DNA from: Taenia hydatigena
Lineage: Eukaryota > Platyhelminthes > Cestoda > Cyclophyllidea > Taeniidae
Reading direction: 5' to 3'
Assembly: GCA_036345935.2 (NCBI GenBank)
Contig: JADWOT020000001.1
Span: forward strand, 11,013,869-11,077,868
Length of the DNA: 64,000 bases
Part shown: positions 1 through 12,930 of the stretch, piece by piece
Layout of the letters: each line of letters begins with the position of its first letter
Numbering within the stretch: position 1 is the first letter of the stretch
Position numbers and translations under genes: made by a program
The notes under the pieces: model-generated
Database searches by the model: none
What the model saw: only the letters and a program-made list of their open reading frames with translations
What the model was told of the DNA's origin: nothing

Positions 1-3000
1 ACTGTGACGATCGGGTTTATTATGCGCAATGTGATAGTAGCTAGCTCAGAGGATGGCCACACATCTTACAGTAGCTATTAAATCTCGAATGCGGGGCAAC
101 TTTCATGACACAGGTGCGTTTGCGAGTGACTCTACTGCAGTGATATTGGTGCTTGTGGTAGTCCTACCAGCACAAGGAGCGTAAGCGATTTGCTCCTCCC
201 TTCTTAGCTGGTACTGCTTCAGTGAAAGCATTCAGCCTAGTGTTTGCGCTTGGCTACACCTCAATTCTCTTAAATAAGTTGCAGACGTAAGCCAGACTTG
301 TGAGCACCAGTTGCTTTATTTCGCCGGATCGACCTTGCACCAACACTAGTTTAATCTTTGTCAGTGAGTGGCGTGCAGGGCAGCAAGAGGGCGAAGGAAG
401 ATGCTGTAGACAAAACTAATAATATAAGCCAATTCGTGCAGCAGATTTCGAAAACAGTACACAGGCGGCTGGTAAGAAAGTGATGATAAATTAGATATTA
501 ATGTCAATCAGGAAGAAGACATGAATGCGTAAGTCCAAGAACTATCTTTTTTTATACTTCGTGCAAGTCCATTGACAACTCTCCAAAACGCTGTTTACCG
601 TTAAATGCGAAATCCTGTTTTCGATGTAGGTAGTGAGATCGTCTTGAAGTGCGCATCCAGGGTTATGAAAAGTGGTGCTTTACTATCCTGAAATGAAGTG
701 TGCTTGATAACGCTGTATGATTATTAAAGAAGCTGACCCACATTGATTTTTGGGGAGAAGTTGGGATGGCATAACGAAAGGAAAGTAATAGAATATGCAG
801 TTGGTTAGGGAAGTTAGGAGTCAAATAATAATTAGTATGAAAGAATGGACGTCAGTGATAGCCTTGCGTAGGCGCCCCTGGGTTTGGCATCCCACTGAGG
901 TTGTGCTACATCGGTCTGGGTTAGTACACATCGAACATGTGACAGAAGTGGAACGCTCGGGGTCACTGGTTCATCTTGATAGAATTTAATCATCGACACC
1001 TTACTTTAGTCTTTCTTGCTACTCTTTATTCCTCTGCACTTCTCTTCACACATTTGCGCTATTTCATGTAGTCAGTTCCTATCCTTTCGTATCACACCCC
1101 TTTACATTGTATTCGATTACAGGTCATCGCACGTATATATTACTGTATCGAATAAGGTAGCACCAAAGGAAGAAGCAGTGGTGTTGGCGATGAAAGTGGA
1201 AGCTGTGTTAATGGTGGTGTTGGTGGCTTCATCGGAAGATGAATGAGTGCATCGCGTCAAAGCGAATTCGGTGGAGTGTAGCTGTTTAGATTGCATTCGC
1301 AATTGCCTTGTCAATGGCCCAAAGTATTACAAAGTGAATTCTAAAATTGGTGCGCATCAAATCACGCAAATAAATAAGCTTTGTGGGTAAATGTCAATTC
1401 AATTTTAAGTGCATTTGAAAGTAAATGCAAAGTAATTGAGAATCAGTCATCTGCACTGTAAAATAACAAGACGGTGTAGATTTATCTATTCTTTTGCCCT
1501 GTGGTAATATTTCTGCATTTTATATGCAAATTTTTTTGTGTTCAAAAGTATATATTAAGCTTAGACGATCGAAAAGCCCATTGAGACACCTTTGAAGGAC
1601 CCATTAGTGGCTACGCAAAGCACTCCACACAAAACCAGCATCAGCTCTGCTTTGCAAAGCCTGATATCATTACCGCCTTTAACCTATCTGTTTTTTATCC
1701 TCGCATTCACCCTACGCCTCACCGTTATTGTCACAGTGAAGATTGGTCAGGCTACGCCATGGCTCAAGACAGATCCCTCCGATGTGTCGGGCCTTCACGA
1801 GGTTGAAAAAGTAGCTGGGAACGTGGGTTATGGCATCTACTATGGGGTATAGTGTCTGCCAACGTGATTAAGCAGTCCACGAAACAATGCATAGCATCAA
1901 ATTATGCATCACTACGCCTTTAAAGTCTACTGGAGAAGGGATAGCCAAGCATAATTGATTGGTGCTTAAAGACATGAGGTTCGTTTATGCTTTGATGCCT
2001 CCAAGGCGGTCTAAAATCGTCTGACACTGTGCTCTCTCCTTTCGTGGCTACACCAACCAAAATATCAGTAAGAAATTCACAATTTTGTAATGCTACCCCA
2101 AATCGCTATGGGCAGATGTCTAATGTCAAAGAGTAACTTGTACATGAATGAGTACTGAGTCGCAGAGCCTTGTAGTGACCTTTGCTCTTTGTAAAGGCAA
2201 GAATGTGGTCGAGGTGTTTGCCAACTTTTAATTTTATTCACCGCTTGCAGTGAATTCACTCGCGCATCGTGCCTTGTTTGCAAATGACGCATCTGTTTGA
2301 AATGTGTGCTGCAATCACAGCAAATAGCTCACCACTAGGTCAGCGATAGAGGAGTCTTCTGTCGTGCATAAAACAGTAACCCTCTTAGTTGCAAACATGC
2401 ACTAGATCTCTGGCCATGTGGTCCAAGCCCTTGTACTAGACGCTACCTGGATATCGTCGATTAAATGAGCTTCGTGGGTCTGTGGAGACAAGATGCCACC
2501 CTATCCAAGCCTTGGGCTTCTTTGGTCAACTTCAGCATTCCTAATGTGCTTTCATACTGCCTCTGTTCGTCTTGAGTGATTAACTACGCAGAGTCCTTTG
2601 CAATCGCCCAATACAGCATTTGCAATCGATCACTCTTATGCCCTCTTCATTTCACTTAAGGGTCTCGATTTTCCATCGCAGTCACTTTTACCTAAACTTA
2701 CCTTAATTCAAGTTGACAATATGCCATGTCTTCTCAAAGCTTACCGTAAATGGGGAGTATACTGTAGCACACCGTCAGTCGCTCATCTACCAACTTGAAT
2801 ATTTTTGAAACCGGCCCTACCCTGATGTATCAAGATGACTGATCAGTATGCAACCAACTGTTATTAACTGGTTTGTAAACCGCGAAAGAGTAATAACTTA
2901 CTCCAAGAGAATTTATAAATTACTCATGGTAAAATGTAATGATAGTGCAATGTTGTCATAATTTTAGGCGCAATCGCGTTACTTGGGCAATTTTGTATAC

Positions 3001-5298
3001 GGTATTTTGATAAATTTATCACACCAACAAACCAAACACACGTGTGTATATAAACACGAATGAATTTTGGAAATGTCACATGCAAGTCTGCATGATTTTT
3101 GATTAAACCACCTAAGGTCTCCACACGTGACTTTTAGAGGGTGGTTGAGACGCGGATGTCCATTCCATAACAGTTGCCCATGTTTAATGCTGAGACGATA
3201 AAGAGTGAGCTAAGTCCACGCTTTGAATCGTCACATGCCGAGTTCAAGGCTACAGCAGTGCCAAATTCACCACTCACTCCCAGTATTCCTCATCGCTTGC
3301 AAGCACAAGGCGTCAGAGCGCAAGGTGGTGTGGGAAGCTGTAAGTCGGTCTGATTTTCGCCAAAGTTGGCTGCCACATTATTGGGCATAAAAGCAAATCT
3401 CAAGGTTTGAAGTCTAGAGGGAGTATAAGGAATACTTAATGGTTTTTAGAGTGGGATCAGCGAACGTTTGCCACAAAGATCAAAATTTGAGTCTGAATGT
3501 CTTTGTGCAGAATCTAGGCTGGTAGTACTTCAATTAGCACAGTGAGTCCGCCTATTTTAGACTACCGGAAGCTGTGGAGGGATTTGTCATTCTTGAATGC
3601 GTCACCGCATTCAGACATTCAGCATCATATGTGCATCTTATCCTACCCTATTCCAAACTGGCCTCTCCTGCTCTGTCACAAAGCCTAACAAAGAAGTCAT
3701 AAATCAACCTACACAGACAAACTTGACTTAACAGCAAATTGCCAAAATTTGTCTCCACATGAGAGCATTGCGTGTAATTTTGGGATTTGCTAGGTGAATG
3801 AAGTGGATGACGTTGAAGCACAGGATATGACTAGGTAGAGTCACTCGAAAGCTGAGTTTGATGGTGTGATAGAAGTGGGACTTGAATGTAGAGAATCGGT
3901 AGAACCAAATTTTCCTTCATCTGCTTTCATGGTCACCGATTCCTTCTATCTCTTTGGCCATTACCTCAACTATCTTAACCACAATTCCCATCACAGCAGA
4001 ATGCATTGCCTTCTATTCACACCATTTGACTGCCTTATGTTTCGAATTATAGTAGGTCTTTTCGAAAAGTACTCCTTCACTGGCATCATAATGGTAATCG
4101 CGATTTATAATTTGAACTCGCCATCACATCAACGCGCTCAATTCGCACGCGTATTTGAACTGGCGCATCTTTGAACGCGTCATACAGAAAAGGATGTCCC
4201 TCGCAAAGTTGCGCGAATGCAATACGACTGTCAGATAAATAAGAGCAATCGTGTGGAAGATCTGAAGTTCTCTTTTTGTTCCCACTCAGAGTTGCTAGCA
4301 TAGAGCGTGGATAAAGGGAATATCCACTGAGAAGTGAAGGTTGGTCTGCAGTAGGACTTCACACGCCAAACAATTGCAGCCATAAATGCGCACATTGAAA
4401 CTAGCCTAAAGCAAGTTACAATGCTACAAAGACAAAAATGCGGATGTTGAAAACATTAAACAGGTCAAAGAACAGGAACTAATGGAAATAGCAGAACAAT
4501 TAAAGGCAGAGGGGATGTTTCAAGTTGCATTGCTGGAAACCCACGATTTTTCCCATTAATATCAAACTCACATTGCAAGGTATCGTACAGCTGGTGGTGC
4601 GTTGGTGAATTCAAACCACACAAATGCCTCACACAAAACCTTAATACATCTTCACTCATTTTCATGTGATGTCTTTAATTCTCACCATCCAACTCTCACA
4701 TTTCCTAACCAAATGCATATCCCATTGCTCTTCTTATTTTCAATAACCTCTCGGCCACTCCCCACAAGTCATTAAGAGTTTCAGATTTTTTATTTATCGG
4801 GTGTCACAACAAGCACTATCACCTACGAATGGAGTAGCACCACATTTCGCGATCGCAAATGTGCACTCCGAGCTGCTAACACTACCTAAATCGAAGACAG
4901 GATTTCGCATTCATAGGGTGACCACATAAACTCACCTGAAGTGCACCAAACGAAAGTTCGTGCGTTCACGTCTTCGTGTCTTCATTCTTACTAGCTGCCT
5001 ACATAGCGTTTTCGTGATTCGCTCCACTAAATGGCTTATATATCGCAAGCTTGATTAAATGGACTTTTGCCACATCCTCTTTTTCTTTGCACTTTCTCCT
5101 CTCCACATGCTACTCATTGGCAAGGATGTAAGTAATGACGTTGCTAAGGTGATCAAACATAATGTGAAAGGAATTGGTGCTCACAAGCCCAACCTCAAAC
5201 TTTTACTTATTTGGGAGCATCGGGATGTAGCTGAGCAAAAAAAAGTAGTTGAATGACTTTTGGAGGAGATAGTAGCTAAGAAGGGAAGGGTGTGCCAT
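1..5298. other. Left flank without a recognisable gene
   Basis: I see no exon set, RNA gene or complete mobile element here. Open frames are short and unrelated to families I know. The frame at 1592-1852 (+) has a hydrophobic stretch of about 23 residues that could span a membrane, but it has no supporting splice structure or second copy. The frame at 3866-4174 (+) is similarly unsupported. Two edges of the region share weak inverted similarity, listed separately. The region is not part of the R-block array that fills the rest of the window. Confidence 0.5.
585..4925. repeat. Weak, old inverted repeat pair (about 590-860 versus 4640-4910)
   Basis: Reading 4640-4910 in reverse complement gives landmarks in the same order as 590-860: a near-identical ATGCGAAATCCTGT core, then GTGGTGCT, then a TATGCA-TTGGTTAGG stretch, separated by similar distances. 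Similarity between landmarks is patchy. This would be an older palindrome centred near 2750, consistent with the style of the rest of the window. It is close to the limit of what can be judged by eye. Confidence 0.3.
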
Positions 5299-5590
5299 CC
5301 CCACTGAATAGTGTCCGCGAAGGTGGTGTGCACAAAGAAATCTGCATTACATCGCCTCCTAGTCAGTGCATAATCCATCACGTGAAAGCCCTGTTTGCAA
5401 GACAAAACGATTCCTTATTTTGCCAAAAATTAAAGCAGAATTCACAGCAAAGAGGAGTAGTCCAAGACCGCACCTCTGCTGTTATTGGAATAGATTCAGT
5501 GAGGCTTGGTTATGTGTGATAGGGCTTCATTTCCTTTTAAGGAGCTGATGACATCCGTTCTATCACAAAGCTCGTGCATTCTAATCACTT
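5299..5590 (+). repeat. Dispersed 0.3 kb repeat, copy 1
   Basis: This segment is about 90% identical by eye to 39031-39328 in the same orientation. Similarity starts abruptly at a CCCACTGA motif and ends at CACTTCTCG. No terminal repeats, target duplication or long frame are seen in common. It directly abuts the start of R copy A, so its left edge coincides with the end of the large palindrome. Confidence 0.7.
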
Positions 5591-8500
5591 CTCGCCATTT
5601 TCGGTTACAATTGAAGAAAGTACCTCTTTGTAACCAACTCCCAGGCACGTCTTGAAGAAGGATTTAGAAGTCTCATTGGTAAGTGACCTCTTTCGAGTGA
5701 ATTCAATCAACCCATACAAAGCGCGACCCCACTGCACCACTGGCCATTGGCCAAAGCATCCAACACTTAATACGCCTATTCGCACTAACATAAAACCAAA
5801 GCGCAATCTCCCAAACAATTTACTTGCCCGGAGCCACTTAGTCGCACCTTTTGAATCTTGAGCAAATCATTCACGAGATCATACAGAACGGCCTAAGCAA
5901 CGAATTCAACCATCGGCTTCGTTGCGCGTGCTCAGCTTCGACAAAATTCACATTTGAACATTGTTGACTACATCTGCGAACAAAGAGCAGTAGTGGGTTT
6001 ACTCCCCCACAATTTTCACAAAACAGAGATTATCCGAGTGCTGGCATTGAAGCGTGTTAGCTTCGCATCGAGGTGAGTCACACCAACAGCTCCGCACTTG
6101 ATAAATGGCGGTCACAAAACCCTCAGTGGAGTGCCACTAACAGCCCTCGAAATTGTGTTGTTGGACGTGCAGCCTAATTTCACTCCACCTCTCCCTGGTC
6201 ATCGCAGTGATTTCACTGTTCTACTGATAGCAATGAAAGATGTCATTTGTGCGATTTGTCGATTACGCAGTCACGTTATAGTCCTTTGTGGTTAAATGCA
6301 TCACAGTCAGCCTTGCTTGGCCATAATGTTCTGTTCAGTGCGTCCCAACATGGAGACAACCTTTGTCTAGACTGATGAACTGATTTTCCATAAGAAGAAA
6401 CGAGTTGGATTTAAAAAAACAACGCTTGAAGTATCATCATTAGTGCCGATTTGCTACACGATTTGGAGGAAAAGCTGCCACCCTGAAAGAGTTAAATGAC
6501 GTAAAGGTACTACTGACTTGTTATAAGTAGCACCTGTGTGAGCTGCTCACTGCCACACAATCGATGGAGTTCAACCGACCAGCGCAAATATGCAGAAAAT
6601 TGCCAAACCTCCTCCACTGCGTCCAACATGTGCATACAATTATTGGCAAGGCGAGCTTTTCCTACCCCACCTAGTCTACCTCCGGCAGGGATCGTATAAT
6701 CCGCAAATGACCAGTTTGTCTCCACATTACGCTCAAGAGCTCTTTCACCAAACAGTTCAAGTTTAAGGGAAGAAGCGTAAAAGTTGACTGCGACTTGATT
6801 ATCGCTTTGGTAAGAGATTCACGAAGTCAGAATAGCACGAAATCGAAACTCGCTTACACCTCAGGGATCATGAGAACCATTAAACACAAATAATCGCGAA
6901 TACCGACCGCTCTTTCACCACGTGGTTCATTCAAACGATCCTTCCCTTCCCTTCTACCAAACTTACTATGCGCAAATTGGCTACTTCTAGACATCTTTCT
7001 TACATGCTAGGACGAGGGCGTCTTGGGCTCAGGAGAACGACTACGTTGGTCCACGACCAGATTACAAGTTGTCCTCCCGCCTCTCGCCCACAAGCACATT
7101 CAATGTACATTTGTAATAATATTTTCGGAAGTTTTCAGTGATTTGTAGAAAGTCTGCAAGGAATGCAGGTGCATTAGTCAATTAATTACTTGCAAAGAGC
7201 CTCCAAATCGCGCATTTCGCAGTACTCCTTCAATTATATAAACATGATTCCGTCTTACTAGGCCACATGGGTTCGACAAATCGTTCATAGCACCAAGTGG
7301 GGACGGCAAGGAATGTAGATTGTCCCAAGTGAATCACTTGAAGTCAAGACCAAAGCAGACATAACGCTCGACCAAAATAAATACATTGGACAAACAGAAG
7401 AGACTGCGGCCACCTCCTTCGGCGAAGACAACATTGCCAAACATGCCCCATCAACCGAAACTGAGAGTTAAGTCAACTACAGATGCAGTACATGGGAAGT
7501 TTCAAAAGCATAATCTACCAACTTGTAAAAGCACCTGTCGCCTGTGCACTCATTTGGACACTCGATACCAACAAATGCAGCAAGTGAGGAAAGCACAACA
7601 CGGCAAAGCTAAAGGAGAATAAGATGCTTCAGCAACCATCAAAGCCGGCACATGGCGAGCAATGTCGGCCGCTCCAAAACTACCTTGGCATTTATCAGTG
7701 ATTTGATACAGGTCAGAGAGCATTTGGAGGTTCGTCTTCACAACCACCACGACTAAAAGATGAGATTGAAATTGGCAAACAGCTTCCCTTCGGAGATTTA
7801 AAATACAGCTGACTGAACACTTTGATTTTCAAACTGAAAATCAACCATGGCAATTGCTTTCTCAGAATGCAATACACAAATCCTTCAAAGTAGGCAAATA
7901 CTGGCCGATGATTGACAAGTTGTAGGCACATTGTGGTAAGCACACGATAGTCACAACCTTTCAACGCAAAAAAGACAACCGACAATTTCCATTCCCTACC
8001 AAGGTCAATCCCACTTTGACGGAATTTGAAGCAAACGATGGGCAAAAACAAACGGGACCAAAGCAGTGAAAAAGGTATGTACGTGATCAGTCCCAAGCCA
8101 CATACACTGACATCTGGCCCTCCCCTACCACACAAAATGCACTCATCTCAGCCTCGCAATCCAAAACAATCCCAAAAGTAGTGAGCTTATATTTCAAATA
8201 CAGACGATTTCCTATTGACTCGCCCTCATCTGCTGATCAGTTAGACTCGCGTTCAGTGTCTGCGGCTGGCGTTGTCTACAAATGGAACCAACTCATTAAT
8301 ATGTCTAAGAGACTAGACAGCTGCATCGGAGTCGACTGGGTTGGCAGTACCTTAGCACATCTGGAACAAATCAACCTCCTCCAACATCCACAATCCAACC
8401 ACGAGCCTCACCGATGGACACGCTGTGCACGTAAGCACCGTGACCTCTAATCTGCAATCATCTTCAGGCAATCTCAAAACACGCGACTAATCCATGAGCA

Positions 8501-9262
8501 CTGTCAAATAATTTAAAACGCAATCCATCAAATGACTTGATCAGAGGAATCAATGCCATATCGAACAGACGAAACCAAATTCGATGAGTTTGCAAATGAA
8601 GCCATATTTAGTGCATCAATACAAAAATGATACGTGAACGAAGAAAATAAAACGATGAAGGACAAATGATGGATGACTGCGTGAACAGGGACAAAAATTG
8701 TTGTGAAGTAGCTGAGTATTTAGTGTTGTGAGTAGTTGAATAGGAGAGCGGTAAAAGTTTAAAAAAGCAAGGGACAGAAGACGACAGTCATCACTAAGAA
8801 CTCAGCCACCCTCGCCTCCAATTCCGTGGCGATGACCCGAGCCCCATTAAGGCTCTTCCCCATTTCTGTCAGCCCCACTTCCTTCACCGCCGAGGTAGGC
8901 CCTTCGCCACCTAACCGTACGTAACCTGCAGTGTTGCGTTCCACGATGACGCGAAGGAGACTGAGCTATCCAGGAGATCGTCAGCCGTCTCTGGGTTCGT
9001 GGTCGCCAAGATAATGCTGCAGCAACAGCCTCAACTTGGAAGAAGGGTGTAGGTTCAACAATGCGTTGTCGACCACTGCCTTTGCCGCATGACGTTCCTT
9101 GTCGGTAAGGAGAGTAGGTTCATAGTGAAGTGGAAATGAATGGTTAACGGAGCATGGAGGCATTATGTGAAGGAAGCAACTGAGCAGATGATAATATTTC
9201 ACAATGAGACAGCAAAGAGCGGTTGTAAACTTAAAACCAATGATAACAACCAAAAACTAACA
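5591..9262 (+). repeat. R block, copy A
   Basis: First of five copies of a block that alternates in orientation. Landmarks in order include a frame ending RLRSHVIVLCG (6098-6295), a KPTT/KSTT-type basic frame near 7386-7622, a short ATG segment reading MGKNKRDQSSEK followed by GTATGT (near 8038), a frame with VYKWN and HLEQINLLQHP (8181-8450), and the 405-nt frame on the minus strand. None is a family I recognise. Indels and stops differ between copies, so most of the block looks like decayed coding sequence or non-coding sequence under little constraint. The coding strand is unclear, because both strands carry conserved open stretches. Confidence 0.8.
8759..9163 (-). pseudogene. 405-nt reading frame with in-frame stops, R copy A
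   Basis: From the ATG at 9163 the frame runs 135 codons to TAA. It has a TGA at codon 61, shared with the C, D and E copies, and an extra TAG at codon 66. The N-terminal half carries TDKERHAAKAVVDNALL and LRLLLQHYLGDHEPRDG; the C-terminal half carries VRLGGEG and MGKSLNGARVIATELE. The second half faintly resembles the beta-alpha core of Alba-type nucleic-acid-binding proteins, but this is a guess by eye. The extra stop suggests this copy is dead. Confidence 0.5.
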
Positions 9263-9499
9263 AAAAAGCATTTCTAAGTTAAGCACCATGGAGCGATCGA
9301 CATCTGCGCAGAAATCACATCACGCAGACACTCCGTCGAACTTGGGGCACACGGCAGCTCCGCATTCGCACTTCACCTCCTCACTACGTAACAGTCAGAT
9401 TCAGCGTTTTTTAATTCGGTTTTAATGAGAGAGGGTGGGACCAAATAGACGTCGAAAGCACTTTGGATCGCCCATACCTATTTATTCATCACTTTTTCT

Positions 9500-10018
9500 G
9501 TTGTGAACAAATACAACAATCTAGCCAACAGGATGAGCGCAAATCACAGTCACTTGTGGACAAACACAACAAAGTTGTTCACACAATGAGCGCAAATCGC
9601 AGTGACTTGTGTACAAATAGAACAAATTAGCCTAAATAATGACGAGCAAAAATCGCATTCTCGGGCACATCAATACAACAAAATTGCCCATACAATGAGC
9701 GCAAATCGCAATCACTTGTGAACAAATAAAACAATCTAGCCCACACGTGAGCGCAAATCACAGTCTCGTGTGGACAAACACAACGAAATTGACTACAGAT
9801 TGCGCGAATATCGCAGTCTCGTGTAGCCTAATACACCATTATTCCTTATGGAAGGGTGCAAAAATTGCTGCCCCGTGTCGATTAATACTACAAAAGTGTC
9901 CACATAAGGAGGGAAAATCGCAGTTTTGTGTAGATCGATAGTACAAAATTGTCTAGGGGAGCGAAAATCCCATTCTTGTGTAGATCAGTACCAAAAATTG
10001 CATTCAGTGTGAACCAAA
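9500..10018 (+). repeat. Minisatellite, about 53 bp period, left arm
   Basis: About ten degenerate units follow one another, each with a GCGCAAATCGCAGTC-like segment followed by GTGTGGACAAA and ACAACAAAATTG. Unit starts fall near 9537, 9590, 9645, 9698, 9751, 9802, 9856, 9910, 9960 and 10000. The mirrored array in the right arm is shorter, so copy number has changed since the arms separated. Confidence 0.8.
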
Positions 10019-11334
10019 TTCGTAGTCTCCGCCCTACGGGCTTTGTCGACTTGCTCGTACTCAATGCAAGCAACAATGATGCAAAAAGGCGCCTAAATAA
10101 CCGGATTTTTTCTACATAGCAGAAAATAGATGTACTCTTAGAACATCACTCCATCCATGTTAGTCTTAACAGGTGCATCACAGCTCTGACTTTCCATTTC
10201 TTTTATCGATCAGAAACTATTTTGCACGACATAAATGCAGCCATTTACCAGGTAAACTCCTACATGCTTTTCCCTGCTCTAACCCCACCTTGTATGCTAA
10301 TAGCACCCTACATCAGTCAATTATAAAAAAACACACGAATAATGCTTTCAAACACATAACGTTGGTAAGTAGGGAGTTAACACTTACTGTAGCTCCTACC
10401 AGGCGACACAATCACCAAGACCTCTGCCGCACTCACAGCAGAGATTAGGGACGAGAAAAAGATCAAGTTTGTGACACCTGGAGTCCCACCAAGGAAACAA
10501 CCTTCTAGGCGTTCGCCTTCACGCACATACTCGATGCCCCAAGACTGCGGTTCTCCGCCTCATGGAAGGAGTGCCAAATAAATTACACGTTGTCAAATTG
10601 GGCAGCAAGTCTCGTGATGAAAGAGTGAGAAGTCTTCCGAAGCACCAATGACTGCGCAAAATAGGGGAGACATTTACCATATCCTTTGCAACTAAAAACG
10701 GAGTGTGATAACCTTTCTCAAAAGCGAAGAAATTGTCGCCATACACGGAAGTCACCCCAACACTTCAACCAACATAGCCACTTTTGCCACAGCATTGATC
10801 AGCTGCTGCCGGTGACATGTGATTTGTCCTGAGAGAAAGCAAATCGCCACATAAAAAGGCTTAAATGACCTCACGGAGCGAAAGCAAGACATTAGCTCAT
10901 GATTTTGGCATTTCCGAGTTCATGTTATTTCGCATCTCCTCTCACATCGATGCTGAGACGATCTCTAGTATTATGCCATCACTCGGTGAAAAGATGGACG
11001 GGTTACACCCCAACCGGTTTGCCACCTTCGCAAGAATCGAGATTCTTCATTCATTCACTGAAGTCAACATGCAATATTTTATTACCAACTGCCACTAAAG
11101 CCAAAAATTTCTCTTTATCGACTACAGCAAGGGAAGGGAAGTCCTAAAGAACACCATCTGATAAGTGGACTCTCACAATCAACCACCAAAATGACTTAAA
11201 TGCAGCTTTTAGCACAGTAGCGCGCCAGAGACTGAAATTTTGGTAGAAGTCCACATCACACAACCGCTAAATTGTCTTTCCTTGGCTTAATTTTGTGGTT
11301 CCCCCAATAATTATCATGAGATTACGAACCTTAC

Positions 11335-11751
11335 CACTGATTCGTACACAATGGTTCGACCGTCCTCAAGTGGCGAACCCGCCGATTCGATATGCAATTT
11401 ATCACCACAAATAAAGCACTGATAACTAATAACAGGAAAATCTGATCGCCCACATTTCGTCATAATTCGAAAAAGACTTGACACAGCCAAATACAGCACA
11501 CACCATCCTGGTGCAAAATTCCACGTCAGCATTTAATCAAATACGTTTACATAATTCAAGCATTTCACTAACGACGAATTCAGCAAGCCTCAAAAGTCGC
11601 TATCAACGTAAGCATGTCAAAATCACAAGTTCACTTATGCGTATGCATAGAGTAAGTCAAAAATTTCCAAAATAGATACTCACATACCCGAACTCGCCGG
11701 CGCAAATTTAAACCAGGCACAGCAACGACCACACCAAACCCGACATTTCAT
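11335..11751 (-). CDS. Cysteine-rich candidate gene, left-arm copy (two exons seen)
   Basis: Exon a (11684-11751, 68 nt) starts with ATG and encodes MKCRVWCGRCCAWFKFAP plus five residues, ending at a GTGAGT donor. Exon b (11335-11463, 129 nt from its ATG) encodes a 43-residue stretch with CGRSDFP, a YQCFICGDKLH cysteine pair and SPLEDGRTIVYES, ending at a GTAAGG donor. The mirrored copy has the same exon lengths, donors and motifs. Closely spaced cysteine pairs suggest metal binding. I could not trace the exons that should join them or the 3' end. The family is not recognised; it could be a decayed gene. Confidence 0.4.
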
Positions 11752-12063
11752 ATAGACCGCTGAATACACGGCAGGGTATTGGACATGAAAAAAGCAAAGT
11801 AATTGACAGAGATATTTTTTCAACTTTGCATATTGCAATTAAAAAGGCTTATTAACCAACGTCAAAATACTAGGTAGAAATTTTGCTAACAAGGATTATA
11901 TTAGGGCACTTGCACGGGGCTTTAAATAGGATTTTAGTCCCAATAATTCGTATTGCACAGGTCTGTCAAGAACAAGTCTTCCTCTATATTCTCATTGCTA
12001 GTAATTTGATTTTTGTGTAAATTTTGGCTGCTTTTAGCATTGTAATAGTGTGGTACTCATGCT

Positions 12064-12250
12064 TTAGCGTCCCGAGGCTCCCTTGAAGACAAAAGAAGGC
12101 AGAATGCCAGAGTAGAATATATATGCATTGAACGGACAGAAGGAAACAAGCTCCTGGCATAGTCTAGAGGCTAGCCTTTGCAGTTAGGACAATGTTGCCA
12201 CCTCTCTGTGACCCTGACCGAAACCGATAGTTCAAACAAACAAAATATTA
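12064..12250 (-). repeat. 190 bp dispersed repeat family, copy
   Basis: One member of a family whose plus-sense consensus begins near TTTGTTTG, contains GGCCACATTGCC and GCCTCCGAGCCATGCCA-like segments, and ends CCTCGGGATGCTACA. This copy is reversed and faces the next copy about 245 bp away. No target duplication was seen. It may be a solo LTR or a short non-autonomous element; the class is not settled. Confidence 0.65.
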
Positions 12251-12496
12251 CACATGTTTCCTTAACCGCATCTTTTAGGCCAGTGGCAGGAACACAGGGC
12301 GTATCTCCCAGCACCGACAATGACCATCGAGTGACTTGCTATTAATCCACGTTTTGTATAGGACAGTAAATGTGTCTCAGAACAATTAACTTTCTCGTAT
12401 TAGGCATGGACGCAGAGGTGGGGAGGCGAATGAAGAAATCCCTGCAAATGTAGCCTATGTGAATAACGTACGGAGGATCGAGAACACTGTCATTGA

Positions 12497-12677
12497 AATA
12501 CTTTGTTTGGTTAGACTACGTGTTTCAGTCAGGTTGACAGAGGTTGCCATATTGCCCTAGCTTCGTAGGCTGGCCCCCGAGCCATGCCAGCACTGATTCC
12601 CCTCTGTCTGTTCAATTTATGTATTCTAACCTAGTATCCTCCTTTTTTGCCTTCAATGGAGCCTTTGGGATGCTACA
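12497..12677 (+). repeat. 190 bp dispersed repeat family, copy
   Basis: Plus-sense member, head to head with the copy at 12064-12250. It contains GCCCCCGAGCCATGCCAGCA and ends in GGGATGCTACA. The same head-to-head pair is mirrored in the right arm at 24674-25314. Confidence 0.65.
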
Positions 12678-12795
12678 GTCAGCCTGTGAACAATGAAGGA
12701 CTAGGCTAGGTGTTTATGTGCAAATCAGACAACATGTCGTTACAATTCAACATAGCAATAAAATATTTAGCAAAAGAATTTTTGCAGTTGTTGTC

Positions 12796-12930
12796 TGTCC
12801 GGCTCTAAGTCTTATTTACGGTCACTTGGATGGTCCTTGTACCTTCGTCGGGTGGGCTGGCCTCTAGGTCACGCTAGTTGCTCCAATCATTTTCAGGCGT
12901 CGAACATATTTATCTAGATGATAAGAGTAA
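12796..12930 (+). repeat. 190 bp repeat family, diverged copy
   Basis: Shares TTACGGT-ACTTGG-TGG and GTGGGCTGGCCTC-type segments with the better copies at the expected spacing, but lacks their 3' end. Its mirror lies at 24434-24570. Confidence 0.4.

Noticed and set aside
1592..1852. Membrane-protein frame
   Set aside because: Only one hydrophobic stretch, no splice signals in keeping, no second copy and no known family.
9500..10018. CRISPR-like array
   Set aside because: The units are degenerate throughout without constant repeats and variable spacers, and the context is eukaryotic; this is a minisatellite.
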